A stretch of DNA of 64,000 nucleotides. Source: JAEUJM01 sp041908445 (lineage in GTDB: Bacteria > Actinomycetota > Acidimicrobiia > Acidimicrobiales > DATDAH01). Positions 33,949 through 44,332 of the stretch are shown here, one piece after another. The translations under genes and the position numbers were made by a program. How positions within the stretch are numbered: position 1 is the first letter of the stretch; the number at the start of each line of letters is the position of its first letter. The notes below the pieces were generated by a model. It saw nothing but the letters and a program-made list of their open reading frames with translations. It was not told where the DNA came from and did no database searches. The stretch lies in assembly GCA_041908445.1 (NCBI GenBank), contig JAYRFK010000017.1, forward strand, positions 1 to 64,000, read 5' to 3'.

Positions 33949-34454
33949 GTGCTCGCCCCCAGCGCCCAGATCACGTCGTCACGGAGCTCGACCTCGATGC
34001 GGCCCAGCGGGCGCGGGGGTGGCCCGGAGAGGACCGCGCCCGTGCGGACGTCGAAGTTGCCCTCGTGGCAGGGACAGTGCCAGCGCTGCTCCTCGGCCTC
34101 GAAGTACACGACGCAGCCGAGGTGGGTGCACTTCTGGCTGAAGGCGACGACCTCGCGCTCGTCGAGGCGGATGAGGATGGCGGGATCCTGCGCCGTCGGG
34201 TAGTCGAAGAGGTAGGTGCCGCCGACCGCCACCTGGTCGAGGGGGACGATGGCGCGCGGCTCGCCGGTGTTGATGGTGCGCATCTGGGTCCAGATGGCGA
34301 GCCCGAGGTTCCCGGCCGCCATCACGCCGGCGCCCGCCACCAGGTAGCGGGTGAACTCCCGCCGGGTGACCTCCTCCTCGGCGGCCGCCTCGTAGGGGAA
34401 GTCCTGCTTCCAGGTCGGCGTGGGGTCCGGCACGGGCACACCTCGGGGGGTCAC
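33945..34454 (-). CDS. Rieske 2Fe-2S protein with N-terminal membrane anchor
   Basis: A 169-aa protein. An RREFTRYLVAGAGVMAAGNLGLAIW segment (about residues 29-53) is a Tat-like or anchoring helix. The Rieske domain follows, with CTHLGC and CPCHEG providing the two Cys/His pairs, and GPPPRPL. It would pass electrons at the outer face of the membrane. Both ends overlap neighbours by GTGA. A Rieske protein together with a four-cluster ferredoxin and a molybdoenzyme is an uncommon combination for a nitrate reductase. Confidence 0.88.
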   Translation of the reverse strand: MTPRGVPVPDPTPTWKQDFPYEAAAEEEVTRREFTRYLVAGAGVMAAGNLGLAIWTQMRTINTGEPRAIVPLDQVAVGGTYLFDYPTAQDPAILIRLDEREVVAFSQKCTHLGCVVYFEAEEQRWHCPCHEGNFDVRTGAVLSGPPPRPLGRIEVELRDDVIWALGAST

Positions 34455-35100
34455 GGTGCCGCCTCCGTGGTCGAGGGATCGGACAGGCCGAAGGGGTCGT
34501 CCAGCCAGGTCGCGGGGGCCGGGCCGAGGACGTCGATGGGGCCGGCGGCGAGGTCGTCGACGACCGTGCGGACCTTGGTGTGGACGTGCTGGCGGCCGAA
34601 GAGCCAGTTCGAGACCAACGAGCCCCGGCGCCGTTCCTGGAACTCGTCGACGGTGCCGTACCAGAGGGCCTCGCTGGGGCACACCGACGCGCACATCGGG
34701 GCGTAGCCCTCGGAGGTGCGGTCGGTGCACATGTCGCACTTCATCATCTGGTCGAACTCGGCCACGTACTTCGGGACGCCGAACGGGCAGGCCAGCACGC
34801 AGTTCGAGCAGCCGATGCAGCGGGGCTTCAGCGCCGACTGCACGATGCCGCCCTCGTTCTGCTTGATGGCGTCGGCGGGGCACACCTGCGCGCACGTCGG
34901 GTCCTCGCAGTGCATGCAGACCATCGGTGCCGTCTGGGTGGAGACGGCGCGGTCGACCCGCTCGAGGTGGATCAGCGACCGGCCACGGTGGGTGCCGCAC
35001 TCGGCGCACGCGGCCACGCACGCCTCGCACCCGATGCACCGGCTCGGGTCGATGACGAACACCGGGTCGTCGTCGACCCCGTAGCGGGTCGTCTTGGTGC

Positions 35101-35104
<4 letters not shown>
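34451..35104 (-). CDS. Four-cluster ferredoxin-type electron-transfer subunit (NrfC/FdnH-like)
   Basis: A 217-aa protein with four groups of Cys: CIGCEACVAACAEC (residues 24-37), CMHCEDPTCAQVCP, CIGCSNCVLACPFGVP and CDMCTDR with CASVCP. This is the usual arrangement for the beta subunit of DMSO-reductase-family complexes, with four iron-sulfur clusters. It would wire the molybdenum subunit to the membrane subunit. The GTG overlaps the molybdoenzyme stop by GTGA. No Tat signal was seen, so the active site is likely cytoplasmic. Confidence 0.9.
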
Positions 35105-37334
<2,230 letters not shown>

Positions 37335-37335
<1 letters not shown>

Positions 37336-38369
37336 CAGCCGAAGCCTCCCACGCGCACCGACTGGGCCAGGGTCACACCGGCCCGGCGGCACCGGGGGCA
37401 CGTGTCCTGGTAGTTGCCGCCGCCGTCGATCGTGTAGTCGAGGCCCACGGCGGGCAGCACCGCCTGGAGGTCGGCGATCTGCTGGGCGCTCGCGAACCCC
37501 TCGCCGCAGCGCCGGCACACCGCAGGCGGGCCCTCGTCGTTGGCGGCCTTGTAGTAGGCGACGCCGAGGTTCCCCGGTCGCTGGAAGATGTGGAACAGCT
37601 TCCCGAACGGCAGGTACATGAGGCCGAGGATCACCGTGAGCGCGTGCACGGTGTTGAGGGCGGCGTAGAAGCGGCCGTCGAGCCAGGTGCTGGACACCGT
37701 GAGGAACAGGCCCGTGACCGACACCGCGAACAGGCCGGCCAGTGCGAGGAAGTCGCCGCTGCGCTCGACGGCCAGCGCCCCCGGATCGTGCAGCCGCCGA
37801 CGCAGGAAGATGAACACCCCGCCGAGGACGAGCACGGCGGCGATGTCGAGGGCGTGGAAGACGATCCAGCCGAGGATGCTGCCGGCGTCGAACTGCACGG
37901 TGCCCAGCTGCGCCACGTAGACCCGGTAGTCGGCGGCGTCCTGGCCGACGCTCTCGAAGTGGAGCAGCCCGAGGGTGAGTGGGAAGGTGACCGCGGCGGC
38001 GAGCAGGCAGCCCCAGAACACCAGCTGGTGGGCCAACCAGCGCGCCCGGGACCGGCGCCGGATGAACCCCTGGGTGAGCAGGTGGGTGGTGACGAGGCCG
38101 GGCAGGGCCACGAGGTTGCGGCCGGTGCCGGTGCGGAACGCGTCCCAGCCCCGCCGGTTCAACATCGCCGTGGGCGGTCGGCGGAGCCACACGGCGTACC
38201 GGTAGACGACGCCGAACACGGCGAAGACCGTGCCGAAGAGGTAGCCGACCAGGGCGGCGTCGAACCAGGCCAACTGGCCGCTGCCGAAGAAGGTGAGGGC
38301 CACGACGACCGCGACGGCGACCAGTCCCCAGGTGAGGCCCCTGCGATCGAGCGGTGCAGCGCGGTCCAT
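37335..38369 (-). CDS. Membrane subunit with C-terminal zinc ribbon for the nitrate-reductase-like complex
   Basis: A 344-aa protein with about seven helices in residues 12-270 (e.g. LVFWGCLLAAAVTFPLTLGLL, ILGWIVFHALDIAAVLVLGGV). Several His lie in or near helices (VTTHLLTQ, WLAHQLVFW, VFHALD), as in NarI/HdrE-type cytochrome b subunits. The C-terminus adds CRRCGEGF and CPRCRR, a zinc-ribbon or rubredoxin-like knuckle. It probably draws electrons from quinol. GGAGGG precedes the ATG. It is the first gene of the reductase operon. The tail is unusual for a NarI-like protein. Confidence 0.72.
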
Positions 38370-38372
38370 GGT

Positions 38373-38399
38373 CCCTCCGGTCGCCTGACCCGAACCTTA
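38373..38399 (-). promoter_or_regulatory. Promoter and ribosome-binding site of the reductase operon
   Basis: A TAAGGT -10 box (38394-38399, minus strand) overlaps the TAA stop of the globin gene. GGAGGG (38373-38378) lies four bases before the ATG at 38369. The reductase genes can therefore be expressed separately from the NO-defence genes upstream. No clear -35 was found. Confidence 0.5.
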
Positions 38400-38903
38400 C
38401 GACACGGCGCGGTGCGGGCGAGCGCCTCCCCGGGCGACCAACGTCGGCGTCAGCGGCACGTCGCCGCGCTCGTGCACGCCCGCGAGCAGGCGCTCGAGGG
38501 CCCGGGCCATCTTGGCCGCCTTCAGCTTGGCGGTGTCGGCCACCGGCCCGGTGAACCACTCGTCGACCGTCGCCTCGAAGAGCTCCAGCCAGCGTTCGTA
38601 GTGCGCGTGGGAGAAGGGCTGCAGCTCGTGGACGGGTCGGTGGGCGAGCAGCGGGTTGCCCTCGTAGCCCCGCTCGCCGAAGAGCTGCCAGGCCCAGAAG
38701 TCGACGAGCTTGGGGATGTGACCCGCCCAGTCGACCTCGGCGGCCTCGAAGACCGGGCCGAGCAGGTCGTCGGTGGCGGCCTGGCGGTAGAACGAGCGGA
38801 CGAGGAGCTCGAGGTCCTCACGGCCGCGCAGGTCGCCCCGCGGGTCCTCGCCGACCAGGTGGGCCCAGCACGCGGGGTCGCCGCCCTGGTCGGCCACGGT
38901 CAT
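38397..38903 (-). CDS. Group III truncated haemoglobin
   Basis: A 168-aa protein with the truncated-globin pattern LVRSFYRQAATDDLLGPVFEAAEVDWAGHIPKLVDFWAWQLFGERGYEGNP and HAHYERWLELFEATVDEWF. This matches group III (TrHbP), whose members bind O2, NO or nitrite-derived ligands. The long N-terminus (about 28 residues) and basic C-terminus are extra. Its start overlaps the Ric stop by four bases. The context argues for NO detoxification. Confidence 0.87.
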   Translation of the reverse strand: MTVADQGGDPACWAHLVGEDPRGDLRGREDLELLVRSFYRQAATDDLLGPVFEAAEVDWAGHIPKLVDFWAWQLFGERGYEGNPLLAHRPVHELQPFSHAHYERWLELFEATVDEWFTGPVADTAKLKAAKMARALERLLAGVHERGDVPLTPTLVARGGARPHRAVS

Positions 38904-39610
38904 CGGGCCGCGGTGGCGTGTTCGAGGGCGATCACCGCGGGGAACAGCACGTTGTTCTCCTTGTGCACGTGCAGGTGGGTGTCGGCCTCCAGCTCGGCCA
39001 GGCCCTCATAGAGGGCCCGGTAGCTGGCGCAGCCGTCGTCGGGCACCTCGTACCCACCGGTGGCCTCGCGCAGTTCGGCGAGCAGCTCGCCGGCCCGGTC
39101 GTGCTCCATCATCATCACCCGGATCGGGCCCAGCTCGAGCGACCCGCAGTGGGCCTCGGCGGTGCCGGCGGAGGCCACGAGCTCGCGGATCAGCGGGAAG
39201 AGGATCTGCTCCTCCTTCATCAGGTGGGGCTCGAGCTCGGCGCGCAGCTCGGCGTAGGTGTCCCGGACGGCGGCGAGCTCGGGATGGCGTGCGCCGTGGA
39301 CGTCCGCCACCTTGTCGGCGAGGGGGGTCAGCCGGGGGAGCTCGGTGTGCAGGTACGCGTGGTGGGTCGCCTCGAGGTGGTCCACGAGCACCTCGGGCGC
39401 CATCGTCGCCCAGTCAGGGGTCGACGTGGCCGGGGCGGCGGCGAGCGCGTCCAGCACGGTGGCGGGGTCGACGCCGGCGGCGGCGCACGCCTGGTCGAGC
39501 GGTCGCCCGCCGCCGCAGCAGTAGTCGAGTCCGTAGCGCTCGAGCACCCGGGCCGCGCCCGGGTCGGCGGTGACGAGGTCGGCGAGGGTGCGGTCGGTGG
39601 TGAGGGCCAT
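38900..39610 (-). CDS. ric: Iron-sulfur cluster repair di-iron protein
   Basis: A 236-aa protein with the ScdA N-terminal motif RYGLDYCCGGGRPL and a haemerythrin-like domain with metal-binding His/Glu in THHAYLHTELP, PHLMKEEQILFP, MMEHDRAGELL and HLHVHKENNVLFP. This is the YtfE/ScdA/Ric family, which repairs or protects clusters damaged by NO and oxidants. GGAGG precedes the ATG. It is translationally coupled to the globin gene. Confidence 0.92.
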   Translation of the reverse strand: MALTTDRTLADLVTADPGAARVLERYGLDYCCGGGRPLDQACAAAGVDPATVLDALAAAPATSTPDWATMAPEVLVDHLEATHHAYLHTELPRLTPLADKVADVHGARHPELAAVRDTYAELRAELEPHLMKEEQILFPLIRELVASAGTAEAHCGSLELGPIRVMMMEHDRAGELLAELREATGGYEVPDDGCASYRALYEGLAELEADTHLHVHKENNVLFPAVIALEHATAAR

Positions 39611-39629
39611 GGGGGCCTCCTTCAGAGGG

Positions 39630-39676
39630 TTCTGGCGTCACGGGCGCCCGCAGAGCGGGCAGCGGTGACGCCAGAA
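39630..39676. repeat. Dispersed hairpin, family A, copy 3
   Basis: Arms TTCTGGCGTCAC and GTGACGCCAGAA with an inner CGCCCGC/GCGGGC stem and loop AGA. Its 3' arm complement equals the 5' arm of copy 1 (116-162) over 22 nt. It lies 20 bases upstream of the Ric start and 72 bases after the YwiC-like stop, so it may separate two transcription units. Confidence 0.85.
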
Positions 39677-39747
39677 CGGGGCTCGGTGGGGTGGGTGGGC
39701 GGGGATCGGACGAGCGGCGGGTGGACGGTAGGCGGTGGGGCGAGCGG

Positions 39748-40605
39748 TCAGGCGAGCAGGGTGCCGGCGGCGGTGACGACGACCACGGCGAGGCCGAGGC
39801 CGAGCTGGCGCAGGCCGATGACCTTGGCGGCGGGGGCGGGCCGACGGGCGAGCAGCCACTGGACGACGACCACGACGACGAGGGCGGCCGCGCCGGCGAG
39901 CAGGGCGCCGTCGAGCAGGACGGCGGCGACGCCGAGCCCGACGGCGGCGAGGTCGCCCACCACCGTGGATCCGGTGGAGGCCGAGCGGCCGTGCAGGGCG
40001 AGGACCTGGGCTCGGACCTGGGGGATCGAGGTCGCGCACCGGCCGGCGAGGAGGAGCCAGAGGCCGATGGCCAGGGCCGCCGAGGCACCACCCGCGAGCG
40101 CGATCGCCGCGGCGGCGGCGCTCACGCCGACGGCGCCGGCCAACTCGGGCACGAGCCGTCGGCCCTTGGACCGCACCTCGTACCAGCCCTCCACGGCGAC
40201 GAACGGCACGGCCGCCACGACGGGCAGCCAGATCGTCGGGCCGGCGAGCGCGGTGGCGACGGCGGCGAGCCCGATCAGGACCACGGCCTCGGCGGCGGCG
40301 ATGCGGGTGGCGAGCCGGGTGCGGTCGAGGCGCCGTCCTCGGCGGCGGTCGACCAGGGCCAGCTTCAGCGGGGTGCGCACCAGGAAGGCGAGGAAGGTGG
40401 CCACCGCCAGGGCGGCGCCGGCCAGGCTGGGGGCGACGAGCAGGCCCAGCAGGCAGGGCTCGAGGGTGAGCCCCCACCCACCGTGCTCCGTCGGCAGGGC
40501 GACCGCCTTCCACGGCGATCGGGTGGAGGCCGACCCGACGGGCGCCGGTGACCGTACGGCGCCGGCCGGGTCGGCCGTGATCGAGGGGCGGGTGGTGGTC
40601 GTCAT
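39748..40605 (-). CDS. YwiC-like family membrane protein
   Basis: A 285-aa protein with about eight helices. The N-terminal LPTEHGGWGLTLEPCLLGLLVAPS motif defines the YwiC-like family (PF14256). In Bacillus subtilis ywiC lies in the narK-fnr-nar region and is linked to anaerobic nitrate use; its role is unknown. The ATG overlaps the Rrf2 stop by four bases. Its position beside nitrate and NO genes in a distant phylum supports a shared function. Confidence 0.85.
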   Translation of the reverse strand: MTTTTRPSITADPAGAVRSPAPVGSASTRSPWKAVALPTEHGGWGLTLEPCLLGLLVAPSLAGAALAVATFLAFLVRTPLKLALVDRRRGRRLDRTRLATRIAAAEAVVLIGLAAVATALAGPTIWLPVVAAVPFVAVEGWYEVRSKGRRLVPELAGAVGVSAAAAAIALAGGASAALAIGLWLLLAGRCATSIPQVRAQVLALHGRSASTGSTVVGDLAAVGLGVAAVLLDGALLAGAAALVVVVVVQWLLARRPAPAAKVIGLRQLGLGLAVVVVTAAGTLLA

Positions 40606-41027
40606 GGCCGTGGCGCCTGGGCTCGGAGCCCGGCGAGCGGGGTGGCCTCGAGCCGTCCGAGCAGGTCGGCGCGGGCGTGCACCCAGGGCTGGTGGAGTGC
40701 GCACGTCCCCCTCCCCGCCACGGCGCAGGCCCGGTCCTCGAGCACGCAGCGGCCGTCGTCGGTCGGCCCCTCCACGGCCTCGATCACGTCGAGCACGCTG
40801 ACCTGGGTCAGGTCGGCGACGAGCCGGTAGCCGCCCGTCGGCCCCGGGTCGGAGCGCACCCAGCCGCGGGCCACCAGCGGCGACATGGCCTGCGAGAGGA
40901 ACCCCGGGGTCGTGCCCACCTCGTCGGCCAGGGCGGCGGCCTTGGTCCGTCGGTCGGCGTCGGCGTCGCCGAGGGCCAGGAGCGCGCGGGTGGCGAGGTC
41001 GGTGCGGCGGGTTATCTCCAGTCGCAT
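40602..41027 (-). CDS. Rrf2-family regulator, NsrR-like
   Basis: A 141-aa winged-helix protein starting MRLEITRRTDLATRALLAL. Three Cys (C94, C101 and C109, spacing 6 and 7) lie where NsrR and IscR hold an iron-sulfur cluster (spacing about 5 and 5). The neighbours (ric, truncated globin, YwiC-like) point to NO sensing. The ATG at 41027 follows the -10 box TATAGT by eight bases (leaderless); a GTG two codons upstream lies in the box region. A perfect palindrome covers the start. Confidence 0.85.
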   Translation of the reverse strand: MRLEITRRTDLATRALLALGDADADRRTKAAALADEVGTTPGFLSQAMSPLVARGWVRSDPGPTGGYRLVADLTQVSVLDVIEAVEGPTDDGRCVLEDRACAVAGRGTCALHQPWVHARADLLGRLEATPLAGLRAQAPRP

Positions 41028-41041
41028 AGTCACAGACTATA
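41026..41041 (-). promoter_or_regulatory. Palindromic operator over the Rrf2 gene promoter
   Basis: ATAGTC-ACA-GACTAT is a perfect inverted repeat (41026-41040) covering the -10 box TATAGT (41036-41041) and the first bases of the coding region. It is the likely self-binding site of the Rrf2 regulator. I did not see the same palindrome upstream of the reductase operon or Ric. Confidence 0.6.
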
Positions 41042-41116
41042 CGATTCGCCGGGCCGCGCCCAGGGTCGTTGGTCCCGTGCCCCCCGACCCGCCGCTCCCC
41101 GAGGCGCGACGCCCGG

Positions 41117-41737
41117 TCAGCGCCGGCGGGCGGCGACCCAGGTGAAGGCCTGCTCGGCGCCCCACGGGGTGGTGTGCACCTGCCGGCGGGCCTCGACGGG
41201 GTCGAAGCCGTCGAGCAGACCCGCCAGCTCGTCGGCCGAGTAGCGCCGCACCGGCAGGCCCGAGCACTGCTCCGGGCCGTCGGGGGCGAACGTGGCCACG
41301 ATCACGGCGCCGTCGGGGACGGCGCCTCGCAGGGTGGCGAGGTAGGCGGCGCGGTCGTCGTCGTCCACGAGGAAGTGCAGCACGGCCCGGTCGTGCCAGA
41401 GCCCGAAGGTGCGGCCCGGGTCCCACGCCGTCACATCGGCGGTGACCCGCGCGACCGCCACGCCGTCCCCCTCGGCCGCAGCCACCAGCGCGTCCAGGGC
41501 GGTCGCCGACAGGTCCACCGCGGTCAGGTCGGAGAAGCCCCGCCGCCCCAGTGCGGCGAGGAACGGCGAGGCGCCGGCGCCGATGTCGACCACGCTCCTG
41601 CCGGCGCCGACGCCGGGCTCGATCCCGAGGGCGTCGACCAGCGAGAGCGACGGGCCGGCGTCGGACTGGTACCAGCTGACGTCCTCGGTGGCCTTCTCGC
41701 GGTAGACGCCCTCCCAGTGGCGCTGACGGGTCGACAT
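41117..41737 (-). CDS. Class I SAM-dependent methyltransferase
   Basis: A 206-aa protein with motif I SVVDIGAGASPFLAAL, motif II around LTAVDLSATALDAL and the post-motif WHDRAVLHFLVDDDDR. The N-terminus HWEGVYREKATEDVSWYQSD is typical of a methyltransferase group of unknown substrate. A TACCCT -10 box (41745-41750) ends seven bases before the ATG, so it is likely leaderless. A palindrome covers this promoter. Confidence 0.85.
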   Translation of the reverse strand: MSTRQRHWEGVYREKATEDVSWYQSDAGPSLSLVDALGIEPGVGAGRSVVDIGAGASPFLAALGRRGFSDLTAVDLSATALDALVAAAEGDGVAVARVTADVTAWDPGRTFGLWHDRAVLHFLVDDDDRAAYLATLRGAVPDGAVIVATFAPDGPEQCSGLPVRRYSADELAGLLDGFDPVEARRQVHTTPWGAEQAFTWVAARRR

Positions 41738-41751
41738 ACCCCTGAGGGTAT
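41736..41751. promoter_or_regulatory. Palindrome ATACCC-CTGA-GGGTAT in a divergent promoter
   Basis: The perfect inverted repeat covers the start codon and -10 box of the methyltransferase gene. Its arms recall CsoR/RcnR-type metal-sensor sites (TACCC...GGGTA), although no such regulator lies nearby. The FDOR gene starts 46 bases away on the other strand. Confidence 0.4.
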
Positions 41752-41782
41752 CTGGACGCCCGGGTGACGTACGATGCCGGCC

Positions 41783-42253
41783 ATGTACGCCCGCCTCGTC
41801 AACCGGTTCTCGGCCACGAAGGCCGGGTCGTGGCTGGTCAAGCACTGGGCGGCCAAGGTCGACCCGACCATCTTCAAGCTCACGAACGGCCGCTTCACGA
41901 GCACCGGCAAGCCGACCCTGCCCATGCTCGCCCTCACCGTCGTCGGCCGGAAGTCGGGCGAGCCCCGCACGGTGCAGCTCGCCTACCACCGTGACGGCGA
42001 CGACTACCTCGTGGTGGCCAGTGCCATGGGCCAGGAGCGCCACCCCGCCTGGCGCTACAACCTCGAGGCCAACCCCGACGTCGACGTGCAGGTCAGAGGT
42101 CGCACCTTCCGAGCCCACGCCACGGTGCTCCCGGACGAGGAGAAGGAGCGGCTCTGGCCCGCCATCGCCGAGACCATCCCCCAGATGCACACCTACGTCA
42201 CCCGCACCGACCGCAACATCCGGGTCTTCCGCCTCGCCGAGGTCCCGGCCTGA
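41783..42253 (+). CDS. FDOR-A nitroreductase/quinone reductase family protein
   Basis: A 156-aa DUF385 protein: LALTVVGRKSGEPRTVQLAYHRDGDDYLVVASAMGQERHPAWRYNLEANPDVDV. It is closely related in pattern to the protein at 5613-6047 and probably uses F420H2. The ATG at 41783 is preferred because TACGAT (41770-41775) ends seven bases before it; the in-frame ATG at 41774 lies in the -10 box. The PPK2 gene follows in the same direction after 16 bases. Confidence 0.85.
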   Translation: MYARLVNRFSATKAGSWLVKHWAAKVDPTIFKLTNGRFTSTGKPTLPMLALTVVGRKSGEPRTVQLAYHRDGDDYLVVASAMGQERHPAWRYNLEANPDVDVQVRGRTFRAHATVLPDEEKERLWPAIAETIPQMHTYVTRTDRNIRVFRLAEVPA

Positions 42254-42269
42254 ACCGAGGAGGCGCCCC

Positions 42270-43154
42270 ATGGGCAAGGGCAAGAAGAAGCACCAGGGCA
42301 AGGGCAAGCACGCTCACCAGGGTGAGGACAAGGGCGAGGGTGAGCTCGGGATCGCCGCGACGCCCGCCGGCGGTCCGCGACCGGCGCTGACGCGCAAGGC
42401 CTACGAGCGCGAGCTGCGCCGGCTCCAGGAGGAGCTCGTGCAGGTGCAGCTCTGGGTGCAGCGCACCGGCGCCAAGGTCTGCATCGTGTTCGAGGGGCGC
42501 GACACCGCCGGCAAGGGCGGGGTGATCAAGCGCATCACCGAGCGGGTGAGCCCCCGTGTCTTCCGGGTCGTGGCCCTGCCCGCGCCGACCGAGCGCGAGA
42601 AGTCCCAGATGTACGTCCAGCGCTACCTGCCGCACCTGCCGGCGGCGGGCGAGGTCATCATCTTCGACCGGTCCTGGTACAACCGGGCGGGCGTCGAGCG
42701 GGTCATGGGGTTCTGCACCGAGGAGGAGTCGCGGCGGTTCCTCGAGATGGCACCTGCGGTCGAGAAGGCGATGGTCGACTCGGGGATCATCCTGCTCAAG
42801 TACTGGCTCGACGTCGACCAGGACGAGCAGGACCGCCGTCTGCGGGCCCGGGAGCACGACGGGCGCAAGCTCTGGAAGCTGTCACCGATGGACCTGAAGT
42901 CGTACGCGCACTGGTACGACTACTCGCGGGCCCGCGACGACATGCTCGCGGCGACCGACACCTCCTGGGCACCCTGGTTCGTGGCCGACTCGAACGACAA
43001 GAAGCGGGCGCGCCTCAACGTCATCAGCCACCTGCTCGACCACCTGCCCTACGAGCGGACGCCCCACGAGGACGTCCACTTCCCCGAGCGTCAGGGCGCC
43101 GGCGGCTACGTCGAGCCGCACTGCGAGTACCGGCGGGTCCCCGAGCGCTTCTGA
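42270..43154 (+). CDS. ppk2: Polyphosphate kinase 2
   Basis: A 294-aa PPK2 protein (PF03976) with Walker A GRDTAGKGG (residues 76-84), Walker B region VIIFDRSWYNRAGVE (129-143) and lid Arg residues in RLRAREHDGRKLWKLSPMDLKS. It transfers phosphate between polyphosphate and nucleoside diphosphates or monophosphates. The first 25 residues are Lys/Gly/His-rich and unlike the family core. GAGGAGG precedes the ATG. It may be cotranscribed with the FDOR gene. Confidence 0.93.
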   Translation: MGKGKKKHQGKGKHAHQGEDKGEGELGIAATPAGGPRPALTRKAYERELRRLQEELVQVQLWVQRTGAKVCIVFEGRDTAGKGGVIKRITERVSPRVFRVVALPAPTEREKSQMYVQRYLPHLPAAGEVIIFDRSWYNRAGVERVMGFCTEEESRRFLEMAPAVEKAMVDSGIILLKYWLDVDQDEQDRRLRAREHDGRKLWKLSPMDLKSYAHWYDYSRARDDMLAATDTSWAPWFVADSNDKKRARLNVISHLLDHLPYERTPHEDVHFPERQGAGGYVEPHCEYRRVPERF

Positions 43155-43176
43155 CCGCGCGTCACGGCGCTCCCGG

Positions 43177-43662
43177 TCAGGTGCCGGGCGCCTGCCGGGC
43201 CAGGGCCTCGTTGTAGTAGCGCTCGTCCTCGGTGACGTCGGCGCCGCACCACGGCGGCGGCGCGATGACGCCGTCGTCGGCGGTGAGCTCCGCCTCCGCC
43301 AGCACCAGACCGTCATGACGGCCGTGGAACACGTCGAGCACCCACTCCACGCCGTCGCCGGCGACGGCGAGGTGGTGGCGGGTCTTGTCGACCACCCGGG
43401 TCCCGCACGCCGTGAGCAACAGGTCGGCGACCTCTGCGGTGACCGGGCACTCCGCCTCGCGGCGGGCCATGCCCTGGCGCGGCCCCTTCACGGTGAGGAC
43501 GGCGCGGCCCTCGTCGGGCCAGCAGCGGACGCGGACGGACTGCCCGCCGGCCTGGTCGAGGTAGCCCTGGACGAGGTGCTCACCCGGGCCGGCGCCGGCC
43601 AGCGCGGCGGCGACGTCGTCGACGAGGAACTTCCGCTCTTGCTCGACGCCGCTCGTGGCCAC
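43177..43662 (-). CDS. CYTH-domain protein (triphosphate tunnel enzyme family)
   Basis: A 161-aa protein with the N-terminal VEQERKFLV (ExExK) and alternating charged strands VRVRCWPDEGRAVLTVKGPRQG, KTRHHLAV and LAEAELTADD, the eight-strand tunnel pattern. Members hydrolyse tripolyphosphate or thiamine triphosphate, or make cAMP. It is convergent with PPK2, 22 bases apart. The GTG start is by homology, since no ribosome site is clear. Confidence 0.83.
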   Translation of the reverse strand: MATSGVEQERKFLVDDVAAALAGAGPGEHLVQGYLDQAGGQSVRVRCWPDEGRAVLTVKGPRQGMARREAECPVTAEVADLLLTACGTRVVDKTRHHLAVAGDGVEWVLDVFHGRHDGLVLAEAELTADDGVIAPPPWCGADVTEDERYYNEALARQAPGT

Positions 43663-43708
43663 GGGCCCATCATCGCCGCCGTGGCGGGGAGCCACACCGC
43701 GGCCCGTG

Positions 43709-44314
43709 TCAGAGCAGGTTCAGGGCGAGGCCCACGAGGCCGCCGGCGAGGAGGCCGGCGCCCAGGCCGGCGGTCACGTCGAGGGGGTTGTGGGCACCCA
43801 CGAACACCCGGCCCACCATCACCGCCACGGTCAGGAGCGCGGGGATGCCGAGCCACGCGATGGCCAGGTCGTCGGCGATCACCGCGGTCACCGCCGCGAC
43901 CAGGACGATGTGGCCGGAGGGGAAGCTCATGCCGGACGACGGGACGTCCGAGCCGCGCAGATGGGCACCGGGCTCGCTCGTCCCCGGGCGCTGGCGCACC
44001 GACAGGTAGTCGGCCATCCACCGGCGGATCAGGCGCTCGGCGAGGAGCTTCAGGCCCGCCGCCGCCACGACGCCGGCGGCCAGGAGCCAATCGCCCCAGA
44101 CCAGGGCGAGGACGAGGCCGGCGGCGGTGCCCACCACGAGGTTGCCGAGCTGCATGGGCAGCCAGAGCGGCCAGTAGAGCCAGTCGGGCAGGCCGTTGAC
44201 CGCCCGGAAGACCCGCTGCTCGGTGGGGTGGATCGTCGGGTGGCGAGCGCCCAGCAGGGAGAGCCCGAGGATGACGGCGCCGACGGCGATGGCGCCGATC
44301 GTCGTGGCGTTCAC
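43709..44314 (-). CDS. PAP2-superfamily membrane phosphatase
   Basis: A 201-aa protein with about six helices. The phosphatase motifs are present: RQRPG (residues 107-111, part of KxxxxxxRP, with the Lys not obvious), FPSGH (131-135) and GRVFVGAHNPLD (His-Asp pair). It may dephosphorylate undecaprenyl-pyrophosphate or lipid phosphates. The gene begins at a GTG 18 bases after the molybdoenzyme stop, so it is probably on the same transcript. Confidence 0.83.
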   Translation of the reverse strand: MNATTIGAIAVGAVILGLSLLGARHPTIHPTEQRVFRAVNGLPDWLYWPLWLPMQLGNLVVGTAAGLVLALVWGDWLLAAGVVAAAGLKLLAERLIRRWMADYLSVRQRPGTSEPGAHLRGSDVPSSGMSFPSGHIVLVAAVTAVIADDLAIAWLGIPALLTVAVMVGRVFVGAHNPLDVTAGLGAGLLAGGLVGLALNLL

Positions 44315-44332
44315 GGTGTCCGCCCCGCCGGA

